A stretch of DNA of 22,863 bases from contig DAGO01000070.1 in the NCBI GenBank assembly GCA_002498185.1, positions 1,558-24,420 of the forward strand, given 5' to 3'. The position numbers were made by a program, and so were the translations under genes. Position 1 is the first letter of the stretch. Every line of letters starts with the position of its first letter. This document shows positions 7,763 to 15,233 of this stretch, one piece after another. The DNA comes from Euryarchaeota archaeon UBA10 (GTDB taxonomy: Archaea > Thermoplasmatota > Poseidoniia > Poseidoniales > Poseidoniaceae). The notes below the pieces were generated by a model that saw nothing but the letters and a program-made list of their open reading frames with translations, was not told the origin of the DNA and ran no database searches.

Positions 7763-7791
7763 GAGAGACGATTAGCGAATCAACGTCTCTC
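7763..7791 (-). repeat. 8-base perfect inverted repeat spanning the end of the membrane-anchored regulator gene
   Basis: GAGAGACG at 7763-7770 is fully complementary to CGTCTCTC at 7784-7791, with a 13-base loop holding the stop codon of the upstream regulator. On the minus-strand transcript it would form a stem just before the next regulator gene. It may act as a weak terminator, a processing site or an operator. The right arm is coding sequence, so chance cannot be excluded. Confidence 0.4.
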
Positions 7792-8427
7792 GTCCGACCA
7801 TTCATAATCAATAGAACGAGAGTTCTGCCATTCTTCAGCATCGATTAGATGTGGCGCCATCTCTAGTCGGTCTTCACGCAAGATTCCACGGCGGCGAAGG
7901 ACTTTGATTGCAGAATGAACAGATGCTCTAGAGCGGCCGATTCTTCTTGCTAATGCAGCCTGTGAGCGTGGGATTCCATTTATTCTAATGTCATCAATAA
8001 TGGTCCTTTGAACTAGAGAAAGCCCGATTGGCATCTTCCTTGCAGCTTCAGATTCACCAACATCCATTCCTCGAAGAACTTCGATCTGCGAAGGTGCTCC
8101 TGCAAAGTAGCATGTTCTTCCATTAACTGAGATAATAGTGATGGCTTTTCTGCTAGTCAAGACATCAAGATGGTGTCTTAGTGTCCCGTTTGCAGCAGAC
8201 AAATGGGATTGTAATTCACGGTAGCACAAACCGGGATTTTTCTCAAGTGTTCTGAGAATTCTCTGTCTGAGCGGATGCTCGAAATCACTGATTCTGGCTT
8301 TCACTCCACCTCTTGTGAACATCAGTGAGGATAGGCTGGAGCCAATCCCCAAGATTCCACCAGTGGCTCCAGCAAGGCCCGCGGCAAGCCACGGTCGCTG
8401 AGTTATCCACTGTTTTAGAAGTGCCAT
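7780..8427 (-). CDS. Membrane-anchored regulator with two winged-helix domains
   Basis: The protein is 215 residues long. A Gly/Ala-rich hydrophobic segment at about residues 12-37 is likely a membrane anchor. A first winged helix lies at about 48-105 (HPLRQRILRTLEKNPGLCYR, then LSAANGTLRHHLDVL), a typical ArsR-like archaeal HTH with a wing ending in TCYFAG. A second HTH lies at about 138-185 (VQRTIIDDIR...QAALARRIGRSRASVHSAIKVL). Such membrane-tethered HTH proteins are known in archaea but their signals are mostly unknown. The ATG at 8427 has no Shine-Dalgarno. A TATA-like ATTACAA about 28 bases upstream would suit a leaderless message. It lies 50 bases downstream of the HxlR gene and upstream of the third regulator. 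Confidence 0.8.
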   Translation of the reverse strand: MALLKQWITQRPWLAAGLAGATGGILGIGSSLSSLMFTRGGVKARISDFEHPLRQRILRTLEKNPGLCYRELQSHLSAANGTLRHHLDVLTSRKAITIISVNGRTCYFAGAPSQIEVLRGMDVGESEAARKMPIGLSLVQRTIIDDIRINGIPRSQAALARRIGRSRASVHSAIKVLRRRGILREDRLEMAPHLIDAEEWQNSRSIDYEWSDERR

Positions 8428-8457
8428 GAGGTGTTTTCAGCACTACTCACTTGTAAT

Positions 8458-8477
8458 TGATTCGGTTATGTGAATCA
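8458..8477. promoter_or_regulatory. Inverted repeat upstream of the membrane-anchored regulator
   Basis: TGATTC at 8458-8463 and GAATCA at 8472-8477 are perfect inverted copies separated by eight bases. They lie in the short gap between the HxlR stop and the next start, beside a TATA-like element. The layout fits a dimer-binding operator, but the arms are only six bases. Confidence 0.35.
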
Positions 8478-8933
8478 TCATCTCGACTTGATTGAGCCGC
8501 TACGGATTTTGAGGTGAGCAACTAATGGCGAGAGCAATCTTCCGCAAGTAACACCGTGCTCAGATAGGATGTAATCAACTCTTACAGGCGGTCCATCATC
8601 TACTTGGCGAATAACCAATCCTTCTTCAACTAAAAATCGCAACTTATCAGATAGGGTGCGGCTAGAGATACCAGCCAGTAATGTCTTGAGTTGATTGAAT
8701 CTTCGAGGCCCAGCAATGTACAGCGTTGATAGGATTTCAATAGTCCAGCGACTTCCGAAAACATGTAATGCTTCTACAGCAGCCTCAACTTCCCATTCAG
8801 TGTTCCATGGTCCGCCTCTAGAGTTGTTAGCCAGCAACTCCCGTATGTGTTTACCATTGGAGATTGTATCTTTGACATGGCTCTCAATATCACTTAGAAC
8901 GGAACTGGACAGAGACAGAGGAGGCTCGGGCAT
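8478..8933 (-). CDS. HxlR-family winged-helix regulator
   Basis: The 151-residue protein contains the HxlR signature order: an FGSRWTIEILSTLY helix (about 60-73), the GPRRFNQLKTLLAGISSRTLSDKLRFL recognition region (about 75-102), then EEGLVIRQVDDGPPVRVDYILSEHG with the conserved PPVRVDY wing. HxlR proteins are dimeric DNA-binding regulators, often answering to aldehydes, quinones or redox stress. No sensing cysteine is obvious; one Cys lies near residue 130. The ATG at 8933 has GGGAG close upstream, and a TATA-like TTTTATC lies about 26 bases before it, inside an inverted repeat. It follows the beta-oxidation fusion gene after 50 bases, so it may regulate itself or that gene; this is inferred from position. 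Confidence 0.9.
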   Translation of the reverse strand: MPEPPLSLSSSVLSDIESHVKDTISNGKHIRELLANNSRGGPWNTEWEVEAAVEALHVFGSRWTIEILSTLYIAGPRRFNQLKTLLAGISSRTLSDKLRFLVEEGLVIRQVDDGPPVRVDYILSEHGVTCGRLLSPLVAHLKIRSGSIKSR

Positions 8934-8951
8934 AAATCTCCCACAAGGTGT

Positions 8952-8967
8952 CTATGATAAAACATAG
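8952..8967 (-). promoter_or_regulatory. Palindromic operator candidate over the TATA-like box of the HxlR gene
   Basis: CTATG and CATAG flank ATAAAA, giving a perfect 5-6-5 inverted repeat. On the minus strand the centre reads as a TATA-like TTTTAT about 26 bases before the HxlR ATG. A dimeric regulator bound here would block TBP, which fits autorepression. The sequence is directly visible; the role is inferred. Confidence 0.45.
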
Positions 8968-8983
8968 TGTAAATGTAAAACCA

Positions 8984-11041
8984 TCATGAATTTTGGTACG
9001 TAGGTTTTCTACCTTCAATCAAGGCACTCAAACCTTCCAAGGCATCATCGGTTGAGAAAATTGCTTCTAATTTACCAAGTTCTTGTGATAATCCATCTGA
9101 CAATTCAGTTGCACCCGCTGCATCGATCAAATCACTGGCCATTCGTAATGCAATAGGGGCAGTGCGAGATAGAGATTTCATTTGTCTAGAAACGAGCTTG
9201 TCTTCAGGGTCAAAGCCGTCAGGGCAGTTTCCATCAAGAATGGTTGCTAGGTTTTCATCACTGTAGAAGTTCTGTGCAAATTTTGCAATCTTTGAATCTG
9301 AATTCATTGGTTTAGCAGGATACTTTTCAGCAGGTTTTCCTTGTGCATCAAGCATTGAAATTGTTTCATCAACCTTGGTAACATCAACCAAGTTTGTCAC
9401 CATTCCAAGGTCTGCAGCAGTTCTTGCATCCATGAAGTTTCCAGCAAGTACTGCCCAGCGAGCTGCAGGCAGACCTGCTATCCTGGCTGGACGTTGTGTT
9501 CCACCTAATCCGGGGAATATGCCGATACTTGTTTCCGGGAATCTGAATTGAGTTTTCCTTGTACCAATCCGGTAATCACAGGATAGAGCGAGTTCAAGTC
9601 CTCCACCTAGTGCTAAGCCTGTTGTTAGTGCGATTGTTGTCTTGCTTGAGGATTCAAGTTTGTTTTGAACGACATGACCGTTTGCTGTGAAATCGTAAAT
9701 ATCTGGGAAGGAATCTGCCCGGATTTTGTCGACAAAGAACTTGACGTCGGCACCTGCAACGAATGCTTTTCCTGCTCCGTCAAGTACAATCGTTCTTACG
9801 GAATTATCAGAATTAGCTTTGTCTAGAGCATCTCCTAGTTGATTGACTACAGTTTCATTCAAGGCATTCATTGCCTCAGGACGATTAATCGTAACAGTTG
9901 CGATTCCATCACTGATGTCTAGGTCGACATATGAGAAGGAGAACTCATCTTCTCTCTTCCAGATTTCTGGTACAGGGAAATTCGCTAATTCGCAGTAATC
10001 TTCTGCCATGGCTTTAGCCGAATCAATACCTAATCGGTTCGCTAATTCGAATGGTCCACGAGCCCATCTTAGGCCGACCTTTGCACCACGGTCTACATCT
10101 TCCAGCGAACAAACTTCTTCATCAACGATTTGTCCAGCAACTGCGAACACTTGCCCCAGTAGACGAGTTCTGATAATTTCCGCAGCCTCATCACTGCAAT
10201 CGGTATCTTCACCGATTTCCCATTGGTCTCCGGCTTCAACCATTTCACGAAGATTTTCAGCGCCAACATACCTTGGAGTTTCGAGTTGTTCAGCCAGATA
10301 ATCGGTTGAATGTAGGGCAATTGGAGGGCCTGTTAAGTTCATCAAAGCGAAAGGACCCATTCCGATTCTGAAAGCCTTCATTGCTACTGCATCGATTGCA
10401 GCTGCGCTTGCAATTCCTTCCTGCAACAACAAACAAGCCTCGTTTAGCCAAGGCACGAAGAATCGATTTACTACGAAACCAGGGCGGTCTTTACACAGAA
10501 TCACGACCTTGCCCAGTCCTCTGCAATATTGTACAGTTCTTGCAATTGTATCTTGTGATGAGTCTTCGCCAGGAATGACTTCGACTAGACGATTCTTTGC
10601 AGGATGATAGAAGAAATGTAATCCAACAAATCGGTCCGGTCTACCCGATGCCAATGCCAGTTCATTTACCGATAGAGAGGAGGTATTGGATGCTAGAATC
10701 GTACCTTCGCCACACACTTCGTTTAGAGTGTTGAAAACAGTGCTCTTGATATCAAAATCTTCGAACACGGCTTCGATTACTAGGTCTGTGTCTGCTGCAG
10801 TATTTTCAGTTCCAACAACACCTGTTATTCTTCCTTTAATCTGTTCGACTTGGTCTGGTGAAAAAATTCTCCTTTCTACAGCCTCAGACAAGAAATCTGC
10901 GATAATCGTTTGACCCCTTTCTACCCACTTTGCCTCTCTGTCTACCATTTGGACATCAAATTCTTCTTGCGCAGTTTTCTGAGCAATTCCGGAACCCATG
11001 TTGCCAGCACCGATGATTGCCACACTCTGTACAGGTTGCAT
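8984..11041 (-). CDS. Bifunctional 3-hydroxyacyl-CoA dehydrogenase / enoyl-CoA hydratase
   Basis: This fusion catalyses two consecutive beta-oxidation steps: hydration of trans-2-enoyl-CoA and NAD-dependent oxidation of 3-hydroxyacyl-CoA. The N-terminal dehydrogenase half has the Rossmann loop GAGNMGSG, the ASNTSS segment, catalytic His in GLHFFYHP and the following LVEVIPG. The C-terminal hydratase half starts near residue 370 with TVTINRPEAMNAL. It has the oxyanion-hole GAD, and both catalytic glutamates in GGGLELALSCDYRIG and FPETSIGIFPGLGGTQRP. The dehydrogenase-first order is opposite to bacterial FadB and matches archaeal crotonyl-CoA hydratase/3-hydroxybutyryl-CoA dehydrogenase. The ATG at 11041 has GGAGGG four to five bases upstream and is chosen; the ATG at 11068 would add nine residues. 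It follows the glycosyltransferase gene closely. Confidence 0.92.
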   Translation of the reverse strand: MQPVQSVAIIGAGNMGSGIAQKTAQEEFDVQMVDREAKWVERGQTIIADFLSEAVERRIFSPDQVEQIKGRITGVVGTENTAADTDLVIEAVFEDFDIKSTVFNTLNEVCGEGTILASNTSSLSVNELALASGRPDRFVGLHFFYHPAKNRLVEVIPGEDSSQDTIARTVQYCRGLGKVVILCKDRPGFVVNRFFVPWLNEACLLLQEGIASAAAIDAVAMKAFRIGMGPFALMNLTGPPIALHSTDYLAEQLETPRYVGAENLREMVEAGDQWEIGEDTDCSDEAAEIIRTRLLGQVFAVAGQIVDEEVCSLEDVDRGAKVGLRWARGPFELANRLGIDSAKAMAEDYCELANFPVPEIWKREDEFSFSYVDLDISDGIATVTINRPEAMNALNETVVNQLGDALDKANSDNSVRTIVLDGAGKAFVAGADVKFFVDKIRADSFPDIYDFTANGHVVQNKLESSSKTTIALTTGLALGGGLELALSCDYRIGTRKTQFRFPETSIGIFPGLGGTQRPARIAGLPAARWAVLAGNFMDARTAADLGMVTNLVDVTKVDETISMLDAQGKPAEKYPAKPMNSDSKIAKFAQNFYSDENLATILDGNCPDGFDPEDKLVSRQMKSLSRTAPIALRMASDLIDAAGATELSDGLSQELGKLEAIFSTDDALEGLSALIEGRKPTYQNS

Positions 11042-11093
11042 ATTACCCTCCAAATCAAACCCCTCCATGAATTAAACGGGGGAAGGCTTCAGT

Positions 11094-12137
11094 TCAAAAT
11101 AGTGAATCATACGCCTCTCGATGGCGCTTCGCCCAGTTTTCCACAGAAAATAATGCGGCTCTTTCTTTGACCAAGTTACTTTCATCTTTCAATTCTGAAA
11201 TCGCATTTCGCCAAGCATCAATGTTTTCGGGTGGAAGTATGTGATGTTCTAATGGGATTTCGTTATGTGCAGGAGCATCAGCAACTAGGGCTGTTGTTCC
11301 TGCTGCGTATGCCTCGAGTGGAGGCAGTCCAAAGCCTTCAGCGACGGATGGGAAAAGCAATGCATCAGCATGCTGCAGTGCAGCAATCATCTCATCCTGT
11401 TCCAACCTACCGACCCAGTTTAGATTACAACTCACTTCTTTGGCATAGGTGCACAATTCACGTTTTGATTCTGGTGAAGATTCTGCCCCAATCTTGTGGA
11501 GTGTAACGTCCATTTCTGAGCAGACCTTTACCGCGAAATCCACTCTTTTTCTCGGCTCTTCACTACCGATGACAAGCAGATTAACACCTTCATTAAACCA
11601 TGATGGCTTTTCAGTTTCGATCTGATATTCTTGCAGTTTTATTGCGTGAGGAATCCAAGCAGTAGGAGTCCCAGGGAATCTCATCTCACACTCTTGCTGA
11701 GTGTCTTTGGAGACACAAATCAGTAAAGATGCTCTAGCAAGACCACGCTTGATTTTTTTCAAATCTGATTTTCGGATGAATGATGGACTTTGCTCGCCTA
11801 CTTTGACACCATTCCGAACACTCGGGTAGAGATGGAATAAGTCGTGCACTGTAACCACAGATTTTCCAGATTTTGGTACGAGTCCGGACTGCTCTTGGTC
11901 TGTGATATGAACTATATCGGATTCTTTGGATAACTTTGCTACTTTAGAGGGGCTACTGAACCACCTTTTCCATATTCTGGAGAAAGGATTTTTCTTGATT
12001 TGGTATTCGTGAACACCAACTAATTCATAACCTTCAACCAATCCAGATTTCAACCTTTGAACTAGAGATGAATGAGTACTTCCTAAGCCTGAGTAGGGCG
12101 ATAATGCTCCTCCTCTTGCTAATGTGATTTTACGCAA
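11094..12137 (-). CDS. GT4-family glycosyltransferase
   Basis: The 347-residue protein has the two-domain GT-B layout of family 1/GT4 enzymes, which transfer sugars from nucleotide-sugars to lipids, glycans or proteins. The N-terminal domain includes SDIVHITDQ and VVTVHDLFHL. The C-terminal domain includes NLLVIGSEEPRKR and the Glu-x7-Glu motif in AEGFGLPPLEAYAAG near residues 265-280, with LFPS just before it. No signal peptide or membrane helix is seen, so it likely acts at the cytoplasmic face. The start is a TTG with GAGGG six to seven bases upstream. That ribosome-binding site overlaps the stop of the TYW1 gene, indicating coupling. Acceptor and sugar are unknown; a role in surface glycans or N-glycosylation is a guess. 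Confidence 0.88.
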   Translation of the reverse strand: MRKITLARGGALSPYSGLGSTHSSLVQRLKSGLVEGYELVGVHEYQIKKNPFSRIWKRWFSSPSKVAKLSKESDIVHITDQEQSGLVPKSGKSVVTVHDLFHLYPSVRNGVKVGEQSPSFIRKSDLKKIKRGLARASLLICVSKDTQQECEMRFPGTPTAWIPHAIKLQEYQIETEKPSWFNEGVNLLVIGSEEPRKRVDFAVKVCSEMDVTLHKIGAESSPESKRELCTYAKEVSCNLNWVGRLEQDEMIAALQHADALLFPSVAEGFGLPPLEAYAAGTTALVADAPAHNEIPLEHHILPPENIDAWRNAISELKDESNLVKERAALFSVENWAKRHREAYDSLF

Positions 12138-12146
12138 TGAAATCCC

Positions 12147-13151
12147 TCATTGAACTATTTTCAGGTGCTTTATTGACTCTGCAATTCCTAAATCTTCAGG
12201 GAAATGCATAGTAGCTTCTGGAATTGGTATTGGCACAATTTCTTTCCCGACTAAAGCAACTCTGCTCGGCGGTGAATCGTCCAGCAATTTCCTGTCGGTC
12301 AAAGGAGCCAATTCTCTTGAGAAATCAAGTATGTCTTCATGGAATGGCATATTTTCTGCAGTTAGGTTTTCTCTTGAATTACCAACATGCACATAGCCCT
12401 TGCATTCTATCCAATCAGGGTCTGCTCGATTGTCTAGCGCAGCATATTGAGGAATGTGCTCGGGATTCATATTTTTACCTTTGATTAGAGTGTGTCTGCA
12501 CACAACCCTAGTGTCCAAGCTTGGTAGCAAATCTATGGTTTCCTCAAATTTATCCCATGCTGCAGCATTCCATTTAGGCCGGCAGATTTCATCGAACACT
12601 TCCTTATTTGGAGCATCAACTGAAACGTATAGTTGAGTAGGAAGTGTGTCTAGGTTTTCGATTACCTTTGGCAGTGTTCCATTGGTAACTAGCATGGTGG
12701 TCATTCCGTGTGAGTGACATAATTCCATGTATTCTGAGAGGCGTGAGTAAAGAGTTGGCTCTCCATTCAGAGAGATAGCAACATGCTTAGGATTTTGAGC
12801 ATCTAGGAATTTTTCCTTGGGAACCTTAGGGTTTCCACCAAAGCCAGAAATCAACCTCCTTTGCGCTTTAACGGATTCATACAGCATTTCCAGCGGGTCC
12901 TGGTCGACTAGCTCTAGGGAATCCATATGTGGCTCTCTCCAGCAGTATGAACACGCGAGGTTACACTGGTCGACAACTGGAGACATTTGCATACAGTTGT
13001 GGCTTGCAATACCGTAGAACCTACCTTTGTAGCATTGGCGGTCTCTCAGTAAGGATTCCTTCGTCCAATGACATACTTTGACTCCACCATGTTCCCCGAC
13101 AATGTGGTAGCGTTGCTTCTGCAACTTCGCCTTTAGTAGTGGGTCCATCAT
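12147..13151 (-). CDS. taw1: tRNA 4-demethylwyosine synthase (radical SAM, archaeal TYW1)
   Basis: The enzyme condenses pyruvate carbons with N1-methylguanosine-37 of tRNA-Phe to build the tricyclic wyosine base. The radical-SAM cluster is C-x3-C-x2-C (CNLACSYC; Cys63, 67, 70). The auxiliary cluster cysteines are Cys27, 40 and 53. Their spacing (13, 13, 10, 4, 3) equals that I recall for characterised archaeal Taw1. Further motifs are ISLNGEPTLY for SAM binding and LYVSVDAP and CRHTLIKGKN. The 334-residue length is normal, with no flavodoxin domain, as expected in archaea. Met1 and Met2 are both possible starts. It heads the leftward gene run and diverges from the AlkB-like gene across 64 bases. 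Confidence 0.95.
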   Translation of the reverse strand: MMDPLLKAKLQKQRYHIVGEHGGVKVCHWTKESLLRDRQCYKGRFYGIASHNCMQMSPVVDQCNLACSYCWREPHMDSLELVDQDPLEMLYESVKAQRRLISGFGGNPKVPKEKFLDAQNPKHVAISLNGEPTLYSRLSEYMELCHSHGMTTMLVTNGTLPKVIENLDTLPTQLYVSVDAPNKEVFDEICRPKWNAAAWDKFEETIDLLPSLDTRVVCRHTLIKGKNMNPEHIPQYAALDNRADPDWIECKGYVHVGNSRENLTAENMPFHEDILDFSRELAPLTDRKLLDDSPPSRVALVGKEIVPIPIPEATMHFPEDLGIAESIKHLKIVQ

Positions 13152-13215
13152 CTATCGGACTAGTATTGCTGATTTCAAACCCACGCTTATCAAGAAGGAA
13201 CGCATCGGATTACAC

Positions 13216-14217
13216 ATGCAGAAGTCAGAAGAGTCGTGGCTTCCTCATTTACTAGGATTCATCCTGCCTATTGTAACCATTTTGGGCATCTATGTAGGAG
13301 GATGGTGGGCTTTCTCTGGATTTGTGTACGCGCTAGGGATTTGTCCATTCATTGACTACTTCGCTCCAGAGAGAGCACCTGTAAGAGGTGAGATGAGTAC
13401 AAAGCCATGGAATGCGTTACTGTATGCTCACGGCTTGTTTTACTATGCATCGATAGGGATGCTATTCTGGCGAGCCAACCTTGATGGATTTGGGTTACCG
13501 GTAGTATTGGGCGGATTATCAGTTGGAATAGTAGGAGGGATCTCCGGCATTATCAATGCACACGAATCCGGACACAGAAAGAAAGGTTCTATGATTTGGC
13601 GGATTGCTAGAGTCAATCTCTTTTTGGTGCTATATTCACACTTTACCACAGAACACAATCACGGTCATCACAGAAATTATGCTACAGAATTGGACCCAGC
13701 ATCTTCTCCTGCAGGTAGAGGTCTATGGACTCAAATCGCAATGACAATTCCTCGCCAATACAAATCAGCTTGGCTCACACATTCTAAAAAGGGAAGGACT
13801 GGACTGAAAAACCCGATTTTACACGGCGTGATTCTGCAAATTGCTTTCCTCGCCTTATTATGGCAATTCTCTGTTGCAGTATTGTACGCGTTCTTGATCC
13901 AAGCAGGATTGGCTATTATTTTGCTTGAGTTTGTCAACTACATGCAACACTACGGATTGAGGAGATCTGTTGGTGAAAGGCACACAGAAATGCACTCCTG
14001 GGAGCACCGAGGTGTCTGGTCGAGATGGACACTGCTTGAACTCCCGCTCCATCCAGCGCATCATCTCAAAGCAAGTACTCCTATGTGGGATTTAGAAGCC
14101 TATGAGAAATCACCACAGTTACCTAGTGGCTACTATGTTTGCTTCTGGTTGGCTTTATTTCCTCCATTATGGAAGAGAGTTATGGGCAATAAATTGGAAC
14201 AATTGTCTTCCAATTAG
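13216..14217 (+). CDS. AlkB-like membrane di-iron hydroxylase
   Basis: The 333-residue, multi-pass membrane protein has the histidine boxes of the alkane hydroxylase branch of the fatty-acid desaturase superfamily. Box 1 is H116-E-S-G-H120. Box 2 is E146-HNHGHH with His147, 149, 151 and 152. The NYMQHYGL motif carries His245. Box 3 is LHPAHH with His279, 282 and 283, followed by SPQLPSGYY, a tail motif I associate with AlkB. These residues bind two irons that hydroxylate a terminal methyl group, using electrons from rubredoxin-type donors. Hydrophobic segments lie near 11-30, 31-48, 66-86, 95-115 and 200-240. It is shorter than typical AlkB (about 400), and box 3 has LPL-HPAHH instead of LQRHSDHH. 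No rubredoxin gene is in the window. The substrate could be an alkane, fatty acid or other lipid. Confidence 0.85.
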   Translation: MQKSEESWLPHLLGFILPIVTILGIYVGGWWAFSGFVYALGICPFIDYFAPERAPVRGEMSTKPWNALLYAHGLFYYASIGMLFWRANLDGFGLPVVLGGLSVGIVGGISGIINAHESGHRKKGSMIWRIARVNLFLVLYSHFTTEHNHGHHRNYATELDPASSPAGRGLWTQIAMTIPRQYKSAWLTHSKKGRTGLKNPILHGVILQIAFLALLWQFSVAVLYAFLIQAGLAIILLEFVNYMQHYGLRRSVGERHTEMHSWEHRGVWSRWTLLELPLHPAHHLKASTPMWDLEAYEKSPQLPSGYYVCFWLALFPPLWKRVMGNKLEQLSSN

Positions 14218-14273
14218 AGCCTGGACATTGGTGTTCTGCGCTACACTTAGTTTAATCATAACACCCAAAACGC

Positions 14274-14280
14274 ATTATAG
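14274..14280 (+). promoter_or_regulatory. TATA-like element before the 40-aa ORF
   Basis: ATTATAG is centred about 26 bases before 14303, which would give a leader of about 11 bases that still contains the GAGGGAG ribosome-binding site of the small ORF. Spacing is right; the box itself is only moderately close to consensus. Confidence 0.35.
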
Positions 14281-14313
14281 AGGCGGTTCCAAAAGTAAAG
14301 TGAGGGAGAAGCA

Positions 14314-14436
14314 ATGGACCACGAACTCGAAACTTGGATTGATGATGTAATGGCTAAGCAGCAATACCGTAACGGGATTTTTTCTGACACTGGAATCCTT
14401 AATTGGCTACGAAAAATGACTCTGGGTAGGAAGTGA
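14314..14436 (+). CDS. Small ORF, 40 residues, unknown function
   Basis: An ATG at 14314 opens a 40-codon frame ending with TGA at 14434-14436. A strong GAGGGAG sits six to seven bases upstream and a TATA-like element is correctly placed before that. The product begins MDHELETWIDDVMAKQQ and ends WLRKMTLGRK: acidic at the N-terminus, basic at the C-terminus, with no membrane segment. It occupies most of the gap between the AlkB-like gene and the ABC operon. It is short, so chance is possible, but the initiation signals are better than for several long genes here. Confidence 0.55.
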   Translation: MDHELETWIDDVMAKQQYRNGIFSDTGILNWLRKMTLGRK

Positions 14437-14467
14437 TTGTTTCACAGCCCATGTCAAACACTAATTG

Positions 14468-14475
14468 ATATAACA
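14468..14475 (+). promoter_or_regulatory. TATA box of the ABC transporter operon
   Basis: ATATAACA is centred 27 bases before the ATG at 14499. That would place the transcription start at or next to that ATG (leaderless), or 12 bases ahead of the alternative ATG at 14511, which has GGTGG upstream. It is one of the clearer TATA-like boxes in the window. Confidence 0.5.
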
Positions 14476-14498
14476 TAACTTCATGATGCTGCTTACTA

Positions 14499-15233
14499 AT
14501 GGGTGGCACCATGCTGAAAGTTACTGGTTTGACGAAGTCGTTTGGCTCTGGTTCCAACAAACTCGATGTCTTGAAAGGCATTGAAATGGAGATCAAAAAA
14601 GGCGAGATGGTAGCCCTGATGGGACCGTCAGGTTGCGGCAAATCTACTCTACTGAATATCATTGGAGGATTACTAGCTGGCGATGGGGGCAGCATTACTC
14701 TCAGCGAGCGCAAATACGGACTAAAGGGGCCGTCCAGCGTAGTTGATGTACGCAGAGAATTGGTCGGTTGGATTTTCCAGGACTTCCACTTGTTAGATAA
14801 TCTAAGCGCTGTTGATAATGTTGCAATGGCTTTGGAATTGTCTGGCATGAATTCTATTGAGGCAGAAATTGCTGCGCAAAATTCTCTTGAAAGAGTGGGA
14901 TTGGGTGATAGGATGAACCATATCCCTGACCAGTTATCTGGAGGCCAGCAGCAAAGAGTTGCAATAGCAAGAGCGATTGCAGGAAACAGACCAATTCTTC
15001 TAGCAGACGAACCAACTGGAAATCTTGATATCGCTAGTGGAAAAGACGTGATGAAACTCTTCAAAGAATTGTGTCATGATGAAGAAAATCCAATTTCAAT
15101 CCTAATGGTTACTCACGACCCAGACCTAGCATCCAATGCAGATAGAATGCTCTTGTTGAGGGATGGAAAGACCGAGGCCTCTGACATACGTTCGGCTTGG
15201 GGCCTAGATGAAGAAGGAGATGAGGAAGAATGA
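14499..15233 (+). CDS. ABC transporter ATPase, LolD/MacB type
   Basis: The 244-residue ATP-binding subunit has Walker A GPSGCGKST (42-50), Q-loop Gln94, signature LSGGQ (146-150), Walker B ILLADE (166-171) and switch His206. The family powers FtsX/LolC/MacB permeases, which act by mechanotransmission instead of classical substrate transport. An acidic tail (DEEGDEEE) ends the protein. The start may be ATG 14499, fitting a leaderless message from the TATA box, or ATG 14511 (MLKVTGLTKSFG), which matches the usual family start. The next gene begins in a four-base ATGA overlap, so ATPase and permease are translationally coupled. Confidence 0.95.
   Translation: MGGTMLKVTGLTKSFGSGSNKLDVLKGIEMEIKKGEMVALMGPSGCGKSTLLNIIGGLLAGDGGSITLSERKYGLKGPSSVVDVRRELVGWIFQDFHLLDNLSAVDNVAMALELSGMNSIEAEIAAQNSLERVGLGDRMNHIPDQLSGGQQQRVAIARAIAGNRPILLADEPTGNLDIASGKDVMKLFKELCHDEENPISILMVTHDPDLASNADRMLLLRDGKTEASDIRSAWGLDEEGDEEE

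Noticed and set aside
7758..7767. CTCTTGAGAG as a palindrome before the third regulator
   Set aside because: It is not self-complementary beyond three bases at each end; the longer stem at 7763-7791 explains the pattern better.
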